Positions 22,074 through 35,000 of a stretch of DNA of 64,000 bases are shown piece after piece. The notes under the pieces are model-generated. The model saw only the letters and a list, made by a program, of their open reading frames with translations. It was not told the origin of the DNA and ran no database searches. This DNA comes from Erodium maritimum. Lineage: Eukaryota > Streptophyta > Magnoliopsida > Geraniales > Geraniaceae. The position numbers and the translations under genes are program-made. Within the stretch, counting starts at the first letter, position 1. Each line of letters opens with the position of its first letter. The stretch spans positions 76,616,523-76,680,522 of the forward strand of contig OY997589.1 in the NCBI GenBank assembly GCA_963921825.1, read 5' to 3'.

Positions 22074-22561
22074 AATGTTAATAATTAGTTTTGCATCATA
22101 GTTTAGTTTTTATTCTGGTTAATAAAATGCTAGGGTTAATGATTATTTTTGCATCTTAGCTATAAAAAAAACTCTCAATTTTTTTTTGTATGTATGACTT
22201 TGATTTTGTAAGTTCCACTAAAAAAATTATTTTTCTTTAATTTTATGAGTTCAATTATTTTTAATTTGGGTGTGTATGCAATAATTTGTCAAAAAACAAA
22301 GAACTTGATTTGGATTAATAGGAATTGTTCATTAATTAATTTTATGATGCATTTTTAGTTAGCAAAATTCTGTTTTTTAAGTTCATTTTTATTAGTTAAA
22401 TCTTTTGGTGACTGTTTTTATCTTTAAAACCAGTATTTTAACTTTGTTTGAACTTTTTGAAATGTGTTGACTGTTTTTATCTTTAATATATAATATATTA
22501 ATTTTAACTATTTGAATTTATGTATTAATTTCCAACATATGCATCTATTTTATGCTAAGGC

Positions 22562-24703
22562 GTGATGTTGTCTGATAGCATGGAGGTGACTGATGATATC
22601 ACTTCACCACCAAAACGTGCAAGAGCTGGAGAAACTGCTGTTGTTGGAGCTACTCGAGTTCCTGCTGTTGGAGCTGCTCGTGGAGTTGTAATGGATCCGG
22701 TGGAGCTGGTGGGTCTGGTGGAGTTGGTGGGTCTGGTGGAGCGGGTGGATCTGGTGGGAAGGATGCAACAATAGTTGCATCCTCAGGTAAGGGCACTAAA
22801 TCACCTCGTCATAGTTCTATTGCATGAGAGATATTTGATATTATTGTTGTGGATGATGAGAAGTTTGTTGAGTGTTCGTGTTGTGGTAAGAAGTATAAGT
22901 ACAATTCCAATAGGTGTGAGACTAGTACTTTGGTAGGTAACTATAAGATTTGTCCTAATAACCCTAGGAGACTTGACCATACCCAACAATTGTTAGCATT
23001 CCAGCCTATGGAATGTGGTAGTGATGCCCAACTTATAAGTTGGCAGTTCAACCAACAAGTTGGTCTAGATGCAGTTATGAAGATGATTCTTGTAGATGAA
23101 CTGCCCTTTAGCTTTGTAGAGCATAAGGGCTTTAGGGATTTGATGAAATTTGTATGTCCCATGTTTGATGTACCCTCCCGATACACTATCCGGAGGGATA
23201 TATGTCACTTGTATGAAACTGAAAAACTCAAACTGTTTGAGTTTTTCAAGAAATCAACCCCTAGAATCTCCTTTACCGTGGACACTTGGACTATTGTCCA
23301 ACAAATCAACTACATGTGCCTCACAACTCACTTTATTGATGATAATTGGGTGTTGCATAAGAAGATCATTAATTTCTTCCCACAAAGGGGAATACATAGG
23401 AAGAGCTATTGAGTTTTGTCTGAATTCCTGGGGTCTAGATAGGATCATGATTGTTACTATTGACAATGCTAGTGCGAATGATGGTGCCATATGATATTTG
23501 AGTTCACAACGAAATTTGTTGTATAACTCGGTATTAGAGGGAAATTTATGCATATGCGATGTGTTGCTCACATCTTGAACCTGGTAGTGAATGATGGGAT
23601 TAATTTGATTGTGAAATCTGTGGAGAGAATTAGATTTGCTATTAGGTTCATCAAGTTGTCACCCATGAGACTTTCTAGGTTTAAGATAGTTGTTGGGCAA
23701 GCTGGTTATAGGACAGCGAGGTTGTTGTCCTTAGATGTTCCAACCAGGTGGAATGCGACTTATATGATGCTTAAGTCAGCTTGTAGGTTAGAAAAATCCT
23801 TTGATATCTATTGTCGCCTTGACCCTACCTTAAATTTAGAGATGGACAACAAGGTTTGCAAGGATAAGACCCAACTAGGTAGACTATGTGAGAGGAATTG
23901 GGTTGAGTGCAATTTTGTGATGTCTTTCCTAGAGCACTTTTATGAGATAACGGTGAGGATATCAGGTTCAAATTATGCTACATCAAACTTGATATTAGAT
24001 GAAATATCTGATATTCATACATCAATTTCTGAGGGTTTGGGACATGAGAACCGTGACATGCACAACATGGTTGTCAAGATGAGTCTGAAATTTCATAAGT
24101 ACTTTGGGGATTTGGGTATGCTAAATTCGTTTACATTCATTGCACCCATTTTAGATCCTCGAAAGAAACTTGGTTATGTGAACTATCTTATTGTGAACAT
24201 GTATGTGACTGAATACTCATCCCATTAGTGAAACAATCTTTGGAGTCACTGGTTTTTCAGTACAGCAGCGAGTATGAACAATCTGCTGAGTCGGTAACGC
24301 AATCTGCCACACCGGCAGAAGTGTTTACCAACAAAGCTGTCAAGCACCAAAGGTTTGAGGCATATAAGAGGTTGAAAACCTCGATTGAGGGGACCCCAAA
24401 ATTTGAACTTGAGAAATACCTCTTAGAGCCTGAAGTTGAGGATTCCACTACTGTCCAAGTGTTGACATGGTGGGTAGAGAATGCCAACCGATACCCAATT
24501 TTATCAAGAATGGCTAGAGATGTTCTAGCCATTCCAATCACACCCGTGTCAAGTGAATGTGCTTTTAGTGATGGGAGTAGGGTAGTCCATGATTTCACGA
24601 GTTCCTTGGCTATTGAGATTGTACAAGCCTTGATATGTACAAGCCTTGATATGTACCAAAGATTGGCTGAAATCTCCACCAACACTCCTCACCACAACTG
24701 ATT
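22562..24703 (+). pseudogene. hAT transposase (BED finger, RNase-H-like core, C-terminal dimerisation domain), broken
   Basis: Four + strand pieces are collinear with RICESLEEPER/Ac-type transposases. They are an acidic N-terminus from 22562, a BED-like finger and core start (22849-23412), a core continuation (23430-23494, then 23548-24228) and a C-terminal piece to 24703. Visible marks are SFTVDTW (first catalytic Asp region), TIDNASAND, MRCVAHILNLVV, TRWNATYMML and the dimerisation motif LSRMARDVLAIPI with SSECAFS. Frame breaks lie near 22.8, 23.40, 23.52 and 24.23 kb. The BED finger reads CSCCGKKY with GNYKIC where a His would be expected (RHLK.C), so metal binding is doubtful. Its role would be excision and insertion of hAT DNA with 8-bp duplications. 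The gene is dead here and belongs to the surrounding element. Confidence 0.88.
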
Positions 24704-25071
24704 TAGAGGCTGAGATGGACAAGTTACAGATTGTTGATGATGGTATATATTTTAACTTTTATTTTAACTTATACTTTGCATTCACGTAGTATTAAATTCT
24801 AACTGTTAACACTTAACATATTTGTGCAACAATTGCTGAAAAATCATCTTCTATTGGGGTTCCTGTTATGTTTTGAATTTGGTTGGTATGTGTGTTTGGT
24901 AAGTGTTTATCATTTTTGTATTTGTTGCTGTTTATGTGTTTTGCTCTCTACTAATGTTGTATTTTGTTGACAGGTACCATTGTGAAGAATCAAGGACGAA
25001 GATATGAGCTTGGATTGAAGTGATGAAGAACCATTTTGAAGAATCAAGGATGAAGACATTAGTTTATGTAG

Positions 25072-26137
25072 GCTTTTTTTTGATAAGCTCATTTTTTATT
25101 AGGAAGAGACTCATTTCAAGGAGAAATGAGACCAAAGGTAAAAAGGCCAGTAACACGCTTACAGAGGAGCCCCACTAAGGGAAGCTGTAAGGCATAACCT
25201 TAACCCAAAAAACAGAAAAGACGAAACAAAAAACACGGGAATAAACTAAAGAAGAACAAGAACAAAACAACCTACGCCGCTGGTTTCTTGGAAGCCGACG
25301 CTTTCCACAAACTAGAAATAGGAGGCGCAGATTTGATGGCACGTTCATGAGTCAATGAGCGATTTCTCGATCTAGTAACAACCATGTACGTGGAGGGTCG
25401 ACTCTGACGCGGTGGAGGTTTAAGCAAAATGTCCTTCCATGGACTGGTCTCCTTCGTCTCCAAACCCACCTGATTTGCCCGATCCACCGAAACCGGACTT
25501 TCAACATCCGATTGATCCACTACTCTATGAGAACAACCCAATACACCTTGGGCCTCATCAAAGCCCTGCTGCTCAAACCCCATAACTCCGCCACTTTGAT
25601 ATCAACATGCGAATCAACAAGGGCTTTAGAAGCTATCTGTGTACAGCCCAAAGGTTGGGCCTGCAGAGGAGGCCCAACCGGAATTTTAAACCAAACCTGA
25701 CCACACCCTTTTTTCCCTTCAAATACCAAACCATATCTCGCAAAATCCCTACAAGATCGATATTCACCCGAAACCAAAGCCTCAGTCAAACTTTCCGAAA
25801 CAGACACAGCTGAATCGAAACTGAAATTCGAAAAAAAATATAGGAATCATGGAGAGATCGGTCGAGATGAGCGATTACCGCTTGAAAAAGCTCCGGCAAC
25901 AGAGCTCCGACGACCGGCTTCAGCAGCACCCTAACCTTCTCACTCACATAGCCCTACAACGCAACACCACCACTGTCTTCGATGCTCTGTTTCGGAGCAA
26001 CACTTCCGACGATCGACGTCAGTGAAACCCCAACCTTCTGAGTCGTCTCCTGCACAACCAAACAATCCACATGTCGTGAAACTCCACTGACAGAGCTCTA
26101 CAACACAGCAACTCCACTAACAGAGCTCTGCAACACA
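25072..26137 (-). mobile_element. Short ORF1-type LINE insertion in the hAT 3' region
   Basis: Exact duplication AGTTTATGTAG lies at 25061-25071 and 26138-26148, with a T-run at 25074-25081, giving a - strand insertion of 1.07 kb. Its ORF pieces (25807-25520, 25583-25272) include SPWKDILLKPPPRQSRP and a basic TRSRNRSLTHERAIKS. These resemble the basic downstream parts of the RRM element at 20210, so I regard it as a shorter relative lacking the RRM. There is no RT. Confidence 0.8.
26090..26136. repeat. Short direct repeat at the 5' end of the insertion
   Basis: ACTCCACTGACAGAGCTCT and ACTCCACTAACAGAGCTCT, each followed by a CAACAC-like segment, are arranged in tandem. Confidence 0.5.
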
Positions 26138-26586
26138 AGTTTATGTAGTCTTTGAATCTTATGTATTAGTAATGTTGTTTTTGGATTTCTCTCTTCGTTG
26201 AAAACTCAAACTATGTAACACTATTATTTTTTGAGATATTAGTTTTAGGCAGGTGATTTTCATCATTAATTCTTGGGTAAATTACATCCACATACCCCAA
26301 ACTATACGAGATTAACGTTTGACTACCCCAAAGTTAACTCGTAACAACTACCTACCCCGAACTAACAGTTTGTAACCACGTTGGTACCTCCCATCCACTT
26401 TTCCTTCTGTTCACTGTTCATTTTTTTAAAATTCCGAAAATACCCTTACCTTTGTAATTAATTTATAATTCTTTAATTTTATTCCATATAATTATTAATT
26501 TTCAAAAAATTTTGTTAATCAATTTCCATGAAAAGAACAAACCTTTTCCATTCAATTAAAATCAGTTCCTCAAATTAAAACCACTT

Positions 26587-29500
26587 TTTAGAGAAATGAT
26601 ATTGTATTAAGTTTCGGCAACAATGATGTGTTGAAGAGGCTCGGGGACATGACCCCCTTGCCAATTACAGACAGGGTTAGAACAAGCCGCCCTGACAAGC
26701 CAGTGAGCTGCTTTGTTCGCTGTCCGCTTTACAAATTCGAGCTGCACGCACTCAAGTTTATATAAAAGGGAAAAACAATCTGTGACGATCGTTCCCAGAG
26801 GTGAAGGCAGCCCCCACCTCGTTTGATCATATCCACTATGACCTTACAATCACTTCGGACTACCGCCCTTTGGAACGAGTATTGTTGGAGCCACAACAAC
26901 GCTTCCCGAATCGCAAACGCTTCCACCAGCCCCAGGTTCTGGGCCCCGTGGAACGATGTTGACCGAGCTCCCCTGAGGTGACCCATGTCGTCTCTGCATA
27001 TCCAACCAGTTCCTACTTTGTCTGCTGCCGCGAACAGGGCCCCATCAGTGTTGATCGCCCAAAACCCAGATTAGGACGCTCCCAGACCTCCGCTGCCCGA
27101 ACCTGGGTATGTCGCGGGCTAGCCTGGGCCTGTAATTTCCTTCTCCGTGCTTCCAACCATCCTAATTGAAGATGGAACGTTGTTTGGAAAATACCGGCTG
27201 CTGGTTGTGCGGTACCCTCCCAGACTACCTTGTTTCGTGCCTTCCACACCTCCCATAACATACAACCGATCAGACCTCCCTTCGTCAGAGGGTTGATATT
27301 GAGCATTAGTAGCACCCACTTCGTTATCGTCTGGGCCCCCTGAGGTAATTGTAAACCCGATCTCGCCCAGCATTCAGCCGCCACTGGGCATTGAACCAGC
27401 AAATGAAGAGCCGACTCATCTCCTCCCAAACATACCGGACATGTCGCCGCCATATCCACATGTCGAAGTCTTAGGTTCTCCGCCACCGGCAGACAGCCCG
27501 AGCACGTACGCCATAGAAACGATTTGATCTTTGGCATCACTTCTAGATTCCAGATTGCCGGCCAGATTTCAGGATGCGCCTAGGCAGAGGCCTGGTCCTG
27601 TTGGCTCATGTCGTACGCCGATTTCACCGTATACTGGCCCAAGTAGTCCCCCGCCCAATACCAGGAGTCTCGGGCAACCGTCCGACTAATCGGGACCGCC
27701 AATATTGTCTGCTGATCCTCCCCGCCAACCAGGGTGCGGATCTTCTCCTCATCCAAAGCCCTCTCGTGTGGCTTCATCAGCTCCGACACTAACTTCCCCT
27801 CAAGCCCAGGTCCTGATGACTGCACCCTTGCTCCCACTCCTGTCAGCCAGGGGTGGTCCAGTATAGAAGTTTCCGTTCCTGGCCCGACAGACCTTCGCAC
27901 CCCGCTGCGAATTAGCTCATGTACCGACAATAAGCTCTGCAGATATAACTTTGATTTTGTCTACGAACTGCCTCCAAAACCGAAGTCCCCGGATAATACT
28001 TAGCCTTGAGGACTTTAGCCACCAAACTCGATTCCTCCGTGACTAGTTTCCACAATTGCTTCCCTAACAGGGCTGAGTTGAATTCGTATAAGTTCTTGAA
28101 GCCCAGGCCCCCCTCCTCCTTTGGCCGTGACATATTTTCCCAGGACTGCCAGATCACCCTTTTTCCGTCCGGACCTGCCGACTTCCACCAGAACCTAGCG
28201 AGGGCCACATTCATCTTCTCCAGAATCCCCTTAGGAATCCTCATGACACTCATCGTATATGTGGGAATTGCCTGTAGTACTGATTTTGCAAGCACTTCTT
28301 TACCTGCCCCATTGAGCAGTTTACCATCCCACCTCCGGATCCTCCTAAGGACCCTATCCAGAACATACTGCAGACCTTGCTTCCGGCTCCGTCCCATCAT
28401 GTTCGGGATACCCAAGTAGGTGGATGGGGTATCCAACTCAGGTATCCCCAAGATCTGCACACCACTCAAACGTCGATGCTCCGGAGTGTTGTGGCTGAAG
28501 AAAAGAGACGACTTAGCTTGATTCACCACTTTCCCAGATGCATCCTCAAACATTCCCAAATAGGTCCGCACTTTTGTCATTTCCTCCGGAATTGCCTTAC
28601 AATACACATAGCAATCATCTGCAAAGAACAAATGGATCAACGCCGGAGCTCCATTAGCTACCCTGACCCCATGGATGTCCCCTGTGCCCTCTGCTCCCCG
28701 TAGCAAACGAGAAAAGCCCTCCATACAGAATAGGAACAAGTAGGGAGAAAGCGGATCCCCCTGCCTTATCCCCCTTTCAGGCTGAACAAACCCCGCCTGC
28801 TGACCCCCAGCCACAATGTTATACGTAACTGATTACGTGCATCGGCGGACCAGAGATATCCAGCCCTCGTCAAAGCCAAAGCCTCTCATAATGTCCCACA
28901 AGAAGCCCCACTCTACCCTGTCGTAGGCTTTTCTCATATCCAGCTTCAGCGCCACCCAACCTTCTTTACCCTGTCTCTTGTTCCTTAGTTAGTGCAGTGT
29001 CTCATACGAGAGGATGATATTATCTTGTATAGATCTGCCCGGGACGAACGCTCCCTGAGTGTCAGAGATAATTCCACCCAACAGGCCCTTAAGTCTATTT
29101 GCAGCCACCTTGGACACCACCTTGAACACTACATTACACAGTGCTATAGGTCGGAGATCTTTGAGCGACATCGGACACTCCACCTTGGGAATCAGAACCA
29201 ATGTAGTCTTATTCATCTCCCGTGGGATGTCCTCCCCTGAAAAGATCCGTCTCACCCACCTGGTGACATCCTCTCCGATTGTCCCCCAGTACTTTTGGTA
29301 GAAGAAAGGGTTGAGACCATCCGGCCCTGGCGATTTATTCGGGCTCATGGAGAAAGTCGCGTCCCAGACCTCTTCCGACATCACCTCCCCCATAAGTGCC
29401 CTGTTCAGCTCTTCCGTCACCTACTGACGGAATCTCGGAAAGTTTACTCCATCCCCCTCGTCCTCCGGGATAAGATCTTATAGAAATCCAGAATATGGTC

Positions 29501-31105
29501 CCCCAATCCGGACTCCCACGTAAGGACGTTACCATCCCTATCCCGCAACTCAGATACCTTGTTTATATTTTTCCGCTGCGATGCCGAGGCTTGGAAAAAC
29601 TTGGTGTTCTGATCGCTATCCGTGAGCCAGTGCTGCTTGGCCCGCTACCTCTAAACTCCCCCTTTTGCTCCAGGGCTTTGACATACAATTTCTGCAACGC
29701 TCTCCGACGCCGAATGCTCGACCGGTCCTCCTTACCATTCAACCACATCATGTCCTTCTCATAACGTGCGATCCTTCGGGCTAGTGCATTATACACCTCC
29801 TTACCCCATGTATCTAGCACCAAGCCCGTCTCCTGAATCTTTATCCCAACCTCCCGGTCCCCCGGTGCACCCCAGCTAGATTGAATCAGCAAGCCACACT
29901 CCGGATCCTCCGCCCAGATATTCTCAAAACGGAAATGACGCGACCCCACAGGATCCACCCGTCTCTTTGAATCAATCAGAATGGGTAAATGGTCCGATGT
30001 CGAAATACCCAAATTGGCCAGATGAGCCTCCGGCCACATCGACCGCAATTCCCGAGACATCAGAGCCCTATCCAGCTGGACTGCCATTCGTGTCTCCGGT
30101 TCGCTCCCGCTATGCCACGTGAAGCCGTACCCTTGGATCGGGACATCATAGACCACTACGTCCCTCATTGCAGTTCGGAAACCCGAAATCAGCCGCTATG
30201 GATACCGTCGGCCACCCCGTTTTTCCTTGTTCCGCAAAATGCCATTGAAATCTCCCATCAGAAGCCATTTCCTCGAGGCTCATGTCCTCGCACCGAGGGA
30301 TCGAATCATATCCCACGCCTGCCACCGTAAATCCATGTTCGCCTCCCCATACACACCCGTAAACCGGAAGCCATCTCCGTTCGGCCCCTCAATTTCCACA
30401 TCGATAAACCGCTCCTCACTAGAATACGGCGCAACCTTCATCTCCGCTATCCATAACAGTATCAGTCCCCCTTTTTGACCCACCGCCGAAACTTCACACC
30501 CGCCTGGGAATCCCGTTTTCAGCTTCAGGATATCTACTTCCCCCTTTTGAGCCACCGTCTCACTTAGGAAAATCACCTGCGGCTTTCTGCGACGTATCAC
30601 CCCTTTCAGATAGTCCACCGTCGCTAACTTTCCCAACCCCCTACAGTTCAGGATAGGAACTTCATCCCCAACGCCGCTTGTTGCTCGACAAGGAGCCGCC
30701 CGTACCGTACAACTCCAAAGAACACTCGTCCCCCTTTGTCCGACGCCCACCGGAGCCGCAAAGACCTGCACCCCAACCTCCTCTGACCCCGCACCTGGTA
30801 CTCTCACACCGGCCAAAAACCACCCCAGCCACTTCCGACAACGGGACGAAACTACCAACCACGTCCGGCGGCGAGGCACGGCCGTGGGGCAACAAACCTC
30901 TCCGGGGAACGACACGCCCGAACACAAACTTCCCAAAACACAGAAACCAGTCTAAACACAAACGGAAATTAAAGCCGAGCACATACCTCTCCTTATTCCG
31001 TCACCCCCTGCCCCCTATCGGCGGGCTCCGTCCTGTTACGCGCCGGATTCCAGCCGGATCTCACGTTGCTGCTCCTAGGGCTGACAGTCTGATTCTTTTG
31101 CTTGT
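26587..31105 (-). mobile_element. LINE copy 1 (L1-type, ORF2 only) inside the Mutator-like element
   Basis: It is a - strand copy of about 4.5 kb, collinear with copy 2 (32007-36669) from 5' leader to 3' end. The 5' leaders share the GAATCAG start and a CCCTAGGA block. No ORF1 precedes ORF2. The poly(A) end is nearly lost (TTTTT at 26585) and no target duplication was recognised, so both ends are placed by comparison with copy 2. Confidence 0.8.
26607..30665 (-). pseudogene. LINE copy 1 ORF2: AP endonuclease, reverse transcriptase, zinc-binding region, RNase H, broken
   Basis: The start is taken as the ATG at 30665-30663 by comparison with copy 2. Its sixth codon is TGA where copy 2 has TGG, in the W-N-C-R-G-L-G opening of the endonuclease. 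Then follow FLSET, GVYGEAN, and HSGSEPETR with STSDHLPIL (endonuclease His region). RT motifs are NKSPGPDGLNPFFYQ, RPIALCNVVFKV, PERGIRQGDPLSPYLFLF and the catalytic FFADDCYVY. The zf-RVT region reads FLWRTCSGCLPVAENL with CPVC and HLLVQCP. RNase H shows VEAFAIREAL and VVRSDCKVIVDM, and the frame ends at TAA 26607-26609. Stops and shifts occur near 30.2, 29.5, 28.9, 27.9 and 27.0 kb. The enzymes would nick target DNA and reverse-transcribe the element's own RNA; this copy cannot. Confidence 0.92.
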
Positions 31106-31992
31106 TGTTCTATATATAAAAAAAATTTCTTAATTTGTTCATGAATATTTCTTTTGTGATTAAAAGATCCAACCTTATTGTAAATTTTTTGGGAACAAAT
31201 ACAGCTTGAACCAGCACACTGATTCTCAAATTATCATCTCCAAGAACAAAACAGTAGATTAAATCCTCTTGGTTCATGGAAGAAAATGAACACAAATCAA
31301 ATTTTATGTTAGTCAAGGATCTTCCTTAACTGGATTATGCTTTAACTGCTTTCTCTGCAGCATAATCCAAATCTTTTGCTCCAAATCTTCATTATTAAAT
31401 ATTTAAATTTGAAAAAAAATTGATGAACAAAGAATATATGATGAACTGATGAAAAAAAAACACTAAGCCAGATTCAGATTTCAAATTTGAGATTCAACAA
31501 CAATCTGGCCAAGAAACAAATAGAATTAGAACAACAAAATCAAACAAAAACAAAAATCAAGCTTCTGGTTACAAATATGCAGGAACTCGAGTGGGAAGAG
31601 ATTTCTTCATCGCGAACTTTACCCGTCGGAGAGTTCTCGAACCTCGCCGGACGCAGGCTTTCACGACGTGGTATCTCAGACATACCAGATCTAACAGCCC
31701 GTGGACGAATCTTCGCCGCCGCCATCGCTCAGAGAGAGGGCAGGAGCTTCGTCTCTCGCCGTCGCCGCTTCGTCTCCAGATCTGCAGTAGCTCGAGGTTT
31801 CGAGCTTGGGTTGGGAAGCCTAGACGAAGAGGCCCTTTGATTTTTCAGATTCTTTCTTCGATTTGGTTATAGATTGTTGAAGCTATTGGATGGTTGAAGC
31901 TATACACGCTGAAGGAGGTGTTTTGTGTTTGGGGGTAGATTGGAAAGGTTAGAGAAAAAGCTATGTGTTAGGGTATAGATTAGCAATAGATG
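31106..31992 (-). other. Gene-like segment inside the Mutator-like element (candidate captured host sequence)
   Basis: Between the two LINEs the Mutator-like element holds a GC-rich block on the - strand. From a leader-like 31.98-31.73 kb it leads to an ATG at 31725 in good context (GAGCGATGGCGG). The frame begins MAAAKIRPRAVRSG, continues IPRRESLRPARFE and stays open to 31540. A T-rich tract ending in GGCCAG near 31506 looks like a plant acceptor. Further on, a frame ending at TGA 31313-31315 reads KIWIMLQRKQLKHNPVKEDP. I do not recognise the protein. Leader, exon 1, intron and a second exon-like piece inside Mutator-type termini is the Pack-MULE arrangement; capture is inference. Bases 31140-31300 show nothing. 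Confidence 0.5.
31333..31370. repeat. Small inverted repeat in the gene-like segment
   Basis: GGATTATGCT and AGCATAATCC are perfect 10-bp arms separated by about 16 bp. It overlaps the exon-like piece, so it may be chance or a hairpin in its RNA. Confidence 0.5.
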
Positions 31993-32006
31993 GATATGTT
32001 TTTTTT

Positions 32007-35000
32007 TGTTTTTTTAGATAATATGATATTTTATTTAGAGATCGGCAAATATGATATTTTGAAGAGGTTCGGGGACATGACCCCCTTGCCAATTCCAGAC
32101 AGGGTTAGAACAAGCCGCCCTGGCAAGCCAATGAGCTGCTTTGTTCGCTGTCCGTTTTACAAATTCGAGCTGCACGCACTCGAGTGTAGATAAAAGGGAA
32201 GTACAATCTGTAACGATCGTTCCCAAAGGATAGAGCAGATTCCTCCCTCGTCTGATCATATCCACTATGACCTTGCAGTCGCTCCGAACCACTTCCCTCT
32301 GCCGAGGGTACTGCTTGAGCCACGTTAATGCTTCCCGGATCGCAAAGGCTTCCACTAGTCCCGGGTTTTGGGCTCCGTGAAATGATGTGGACCGAGCATC
32401 CCGAAGATGACCCCTATCGTCCCTACAGATCCATCATGTTCCCACCTTGTCTTCCGCCGCAAACAAGGCCCCATCTGTGTTAATGGCCCACTCGCCCTGA
32501 CCGGGGTGTTCCCACACTTCCGCAGCCTGTACCCTAGCCTGACGGGGAGCCGTCTGTGCCTGTAGCTTCCACTTCCTGGCTTCCATCCACCCTGTCTGTA
32601 GGTGGAATGTTGTCTGATAAATACTGGTTGCAGGTTGAGCTACATTGTCCCAGACCACTTTGTTCCTCGCCTTCCACACTTCCCACATAATACATCCTAT
32701 CAGACCCCCACTTGCCGGGGGGTTTATGGTCAGCACCCCATGCACCCATTCGACCATCGTCTAGGCCTCCTGAGGTAGCTTTAACCCCGACTTCGCCCAA
32801 CACTCTGCAGCCACTGGGCACTGAACTAGAAGGTGGAGAGACGATTCCTCCGCCCCCGAGCAAACCGGACAGGTTGCTGCCATATCCACATGCCTACGCC
32901 TTAGGTTAACTGCCACCTGCAAACATCCTAAGCAAGTACGCCATAGGAAGGATTTGACCTTTGGCATTACCTCCAGCTTCCAAATAGCCGACCAAATTTC
33001 TGGCTGGACTTGGGAGGTTGCCTGATCCTTTTGACTCATACCAAATGCCGACCTGACCGTATATTGCCCCAGGTAGTCCCCCGCCCAATACCAGGAGTCC
33101 CTCGCCGCCGTTCTACTTATCGGAACCGCCAGTATAGCCCTCTGATCCTTCTGATTGAACAGAGTACCGATCCGCTCTGCATCCCAACGCCTCTCATTCG
33201 GCCTCATCAGATCCGACACCAGTTTCCCCTCCACGCCGAGTCTCGACGACTGCACCCTTGCTTCCACCCATGTGAGCCAAGGATGATCACAAACTGACGT
33301 GCCCGTTCCTGGCCCAATCGATCTCCGAGCCCCACTCCTGACCATCTCTTGGGCAGACAGGATACTTTTCCAGACATAACTCTGATTCTGTTTCCCGACT
33401 GCTTCCAATACCGATGATCTCGGGTAGTATTTAGCCTTCAGTACCCGAGCCACTAAACTGTCTTCTTATGTCACCAGTTTCCACAACTGCTTACCCAGTA
33501 AAGCGGAATTGAAATCATGCAGGTTCTTGAACCCCAACCCTCCCTCCTCCTTTGGGCGCGACATATTTGTCCAGGACTGCCAGATAACCCATTTCCCCTA
33601 TGGTCCAACCGACTTCCACCAGAACCGAGCCAGGGCCACGTTCATTTTGTCCAGTATCCCCTGAGGTATTCTCATCACACTCATCGTGTAGGTGGGAATT
33701 GCCTGTAGGAATGACTTGACTAATAACTCCTTCCCATCACCGTTTAGAAGCTTCCCGTCCCATCTCTAGATCCGTCGAAGGACCCTATCCAGCACGTATT
33801 GCATGGCTTGCTTCCGATTCCTTCCCATCATGTTCGGAATACCCAAATATGGGGATGGGGAGTCCAGCTCTGGTATCCCCAGGATCTGCACCCCTTCCTC
33901 CCATCTATGTCCCGACGTAGTATGGCTAAAGAACAGGGATGATTTAGTCTGGTTCACTACCTGTCCAGACGCCTCCTCAAACATCCGGAGTAGATTCCTC
34001 ACGCACGTCATCTCCTCCGGTGTCGCCTTGCAGTAGACATAGCAATCATCAGCAAAGAAAAGGTGTGTCAATGTTGGCGCTCCGTTAGCCACCCTCACCC
34101 CATGTAGCTCCCATGCCCCTTCCGCACTCTTGAGTAGGCGGGAGAAACCTTCCATACAAAATAGGAACAAATAGGGGGATAACGGGTCCCCTTGCCTAAT
34201 ACCTCGCTCTGGTTGAACAAACCCCGCCTGTTGTCCACCTGCAACAATATTATAAGTCACCGAGTATGTGCATCGGCAAACGAGAGAGATCCATTCTTCG
34301 CCGAACCCAAAGCCCCTCATGATGTCCCATAGAAAGCCCCACTCCACCCTATCATACACCTTACTCATATCAAGTTTCAACGCCACCCACCCCTCCTTCC
34401 CTTGTTGTTTATTCTTGAGATAGTGTAATGTTTCATAGGACATGATTATATTATCCTGTATGGAGCGACCAGGCACAAACGCCCCTTGGGACTCCGAAAT
34501 CAGGCCATCCAAAAGCCCCTTAAGCCTATTAGCAGCCACCTTCGAGACCACTTTAAACACCACGTTACATAGCGCTATAGGTCGAAGATCCTTTAGGGAC
34601 ATCGGGCACTCTACCTTTGGAATTAGGACAAGCGTCGTCTTATTCATATCCCTTGGAATTTCCTCCCCTGCAAATATCCGACGAACCCAGCGAGTCACGT
34701 CCTCTCCCACCGTTCCCCAGTATTTCTGGTAAAAGAAAGGATTAAGTCCATCCGGGCCCGGTGACTTATTAGGCCCCATAGAAAAAGTCGCTTCCCGCAC
34801 CTCATCCGATGTAACTTCCCCCATCAATGCTCGGTTTTGCACTTCCGACAGCTGTTGACGGAACCTCGGGAAATTTACCCCATCCCCCCTTGTTCGTCGA
34901 GACAACGTCTTATAGAACTCCAGGATGTGATCACCCAACCCCGACTCCCAGGTTAGGACGTTTCCATCCCCATCCCGCAGCTCGGACACCTTGTTGATAC

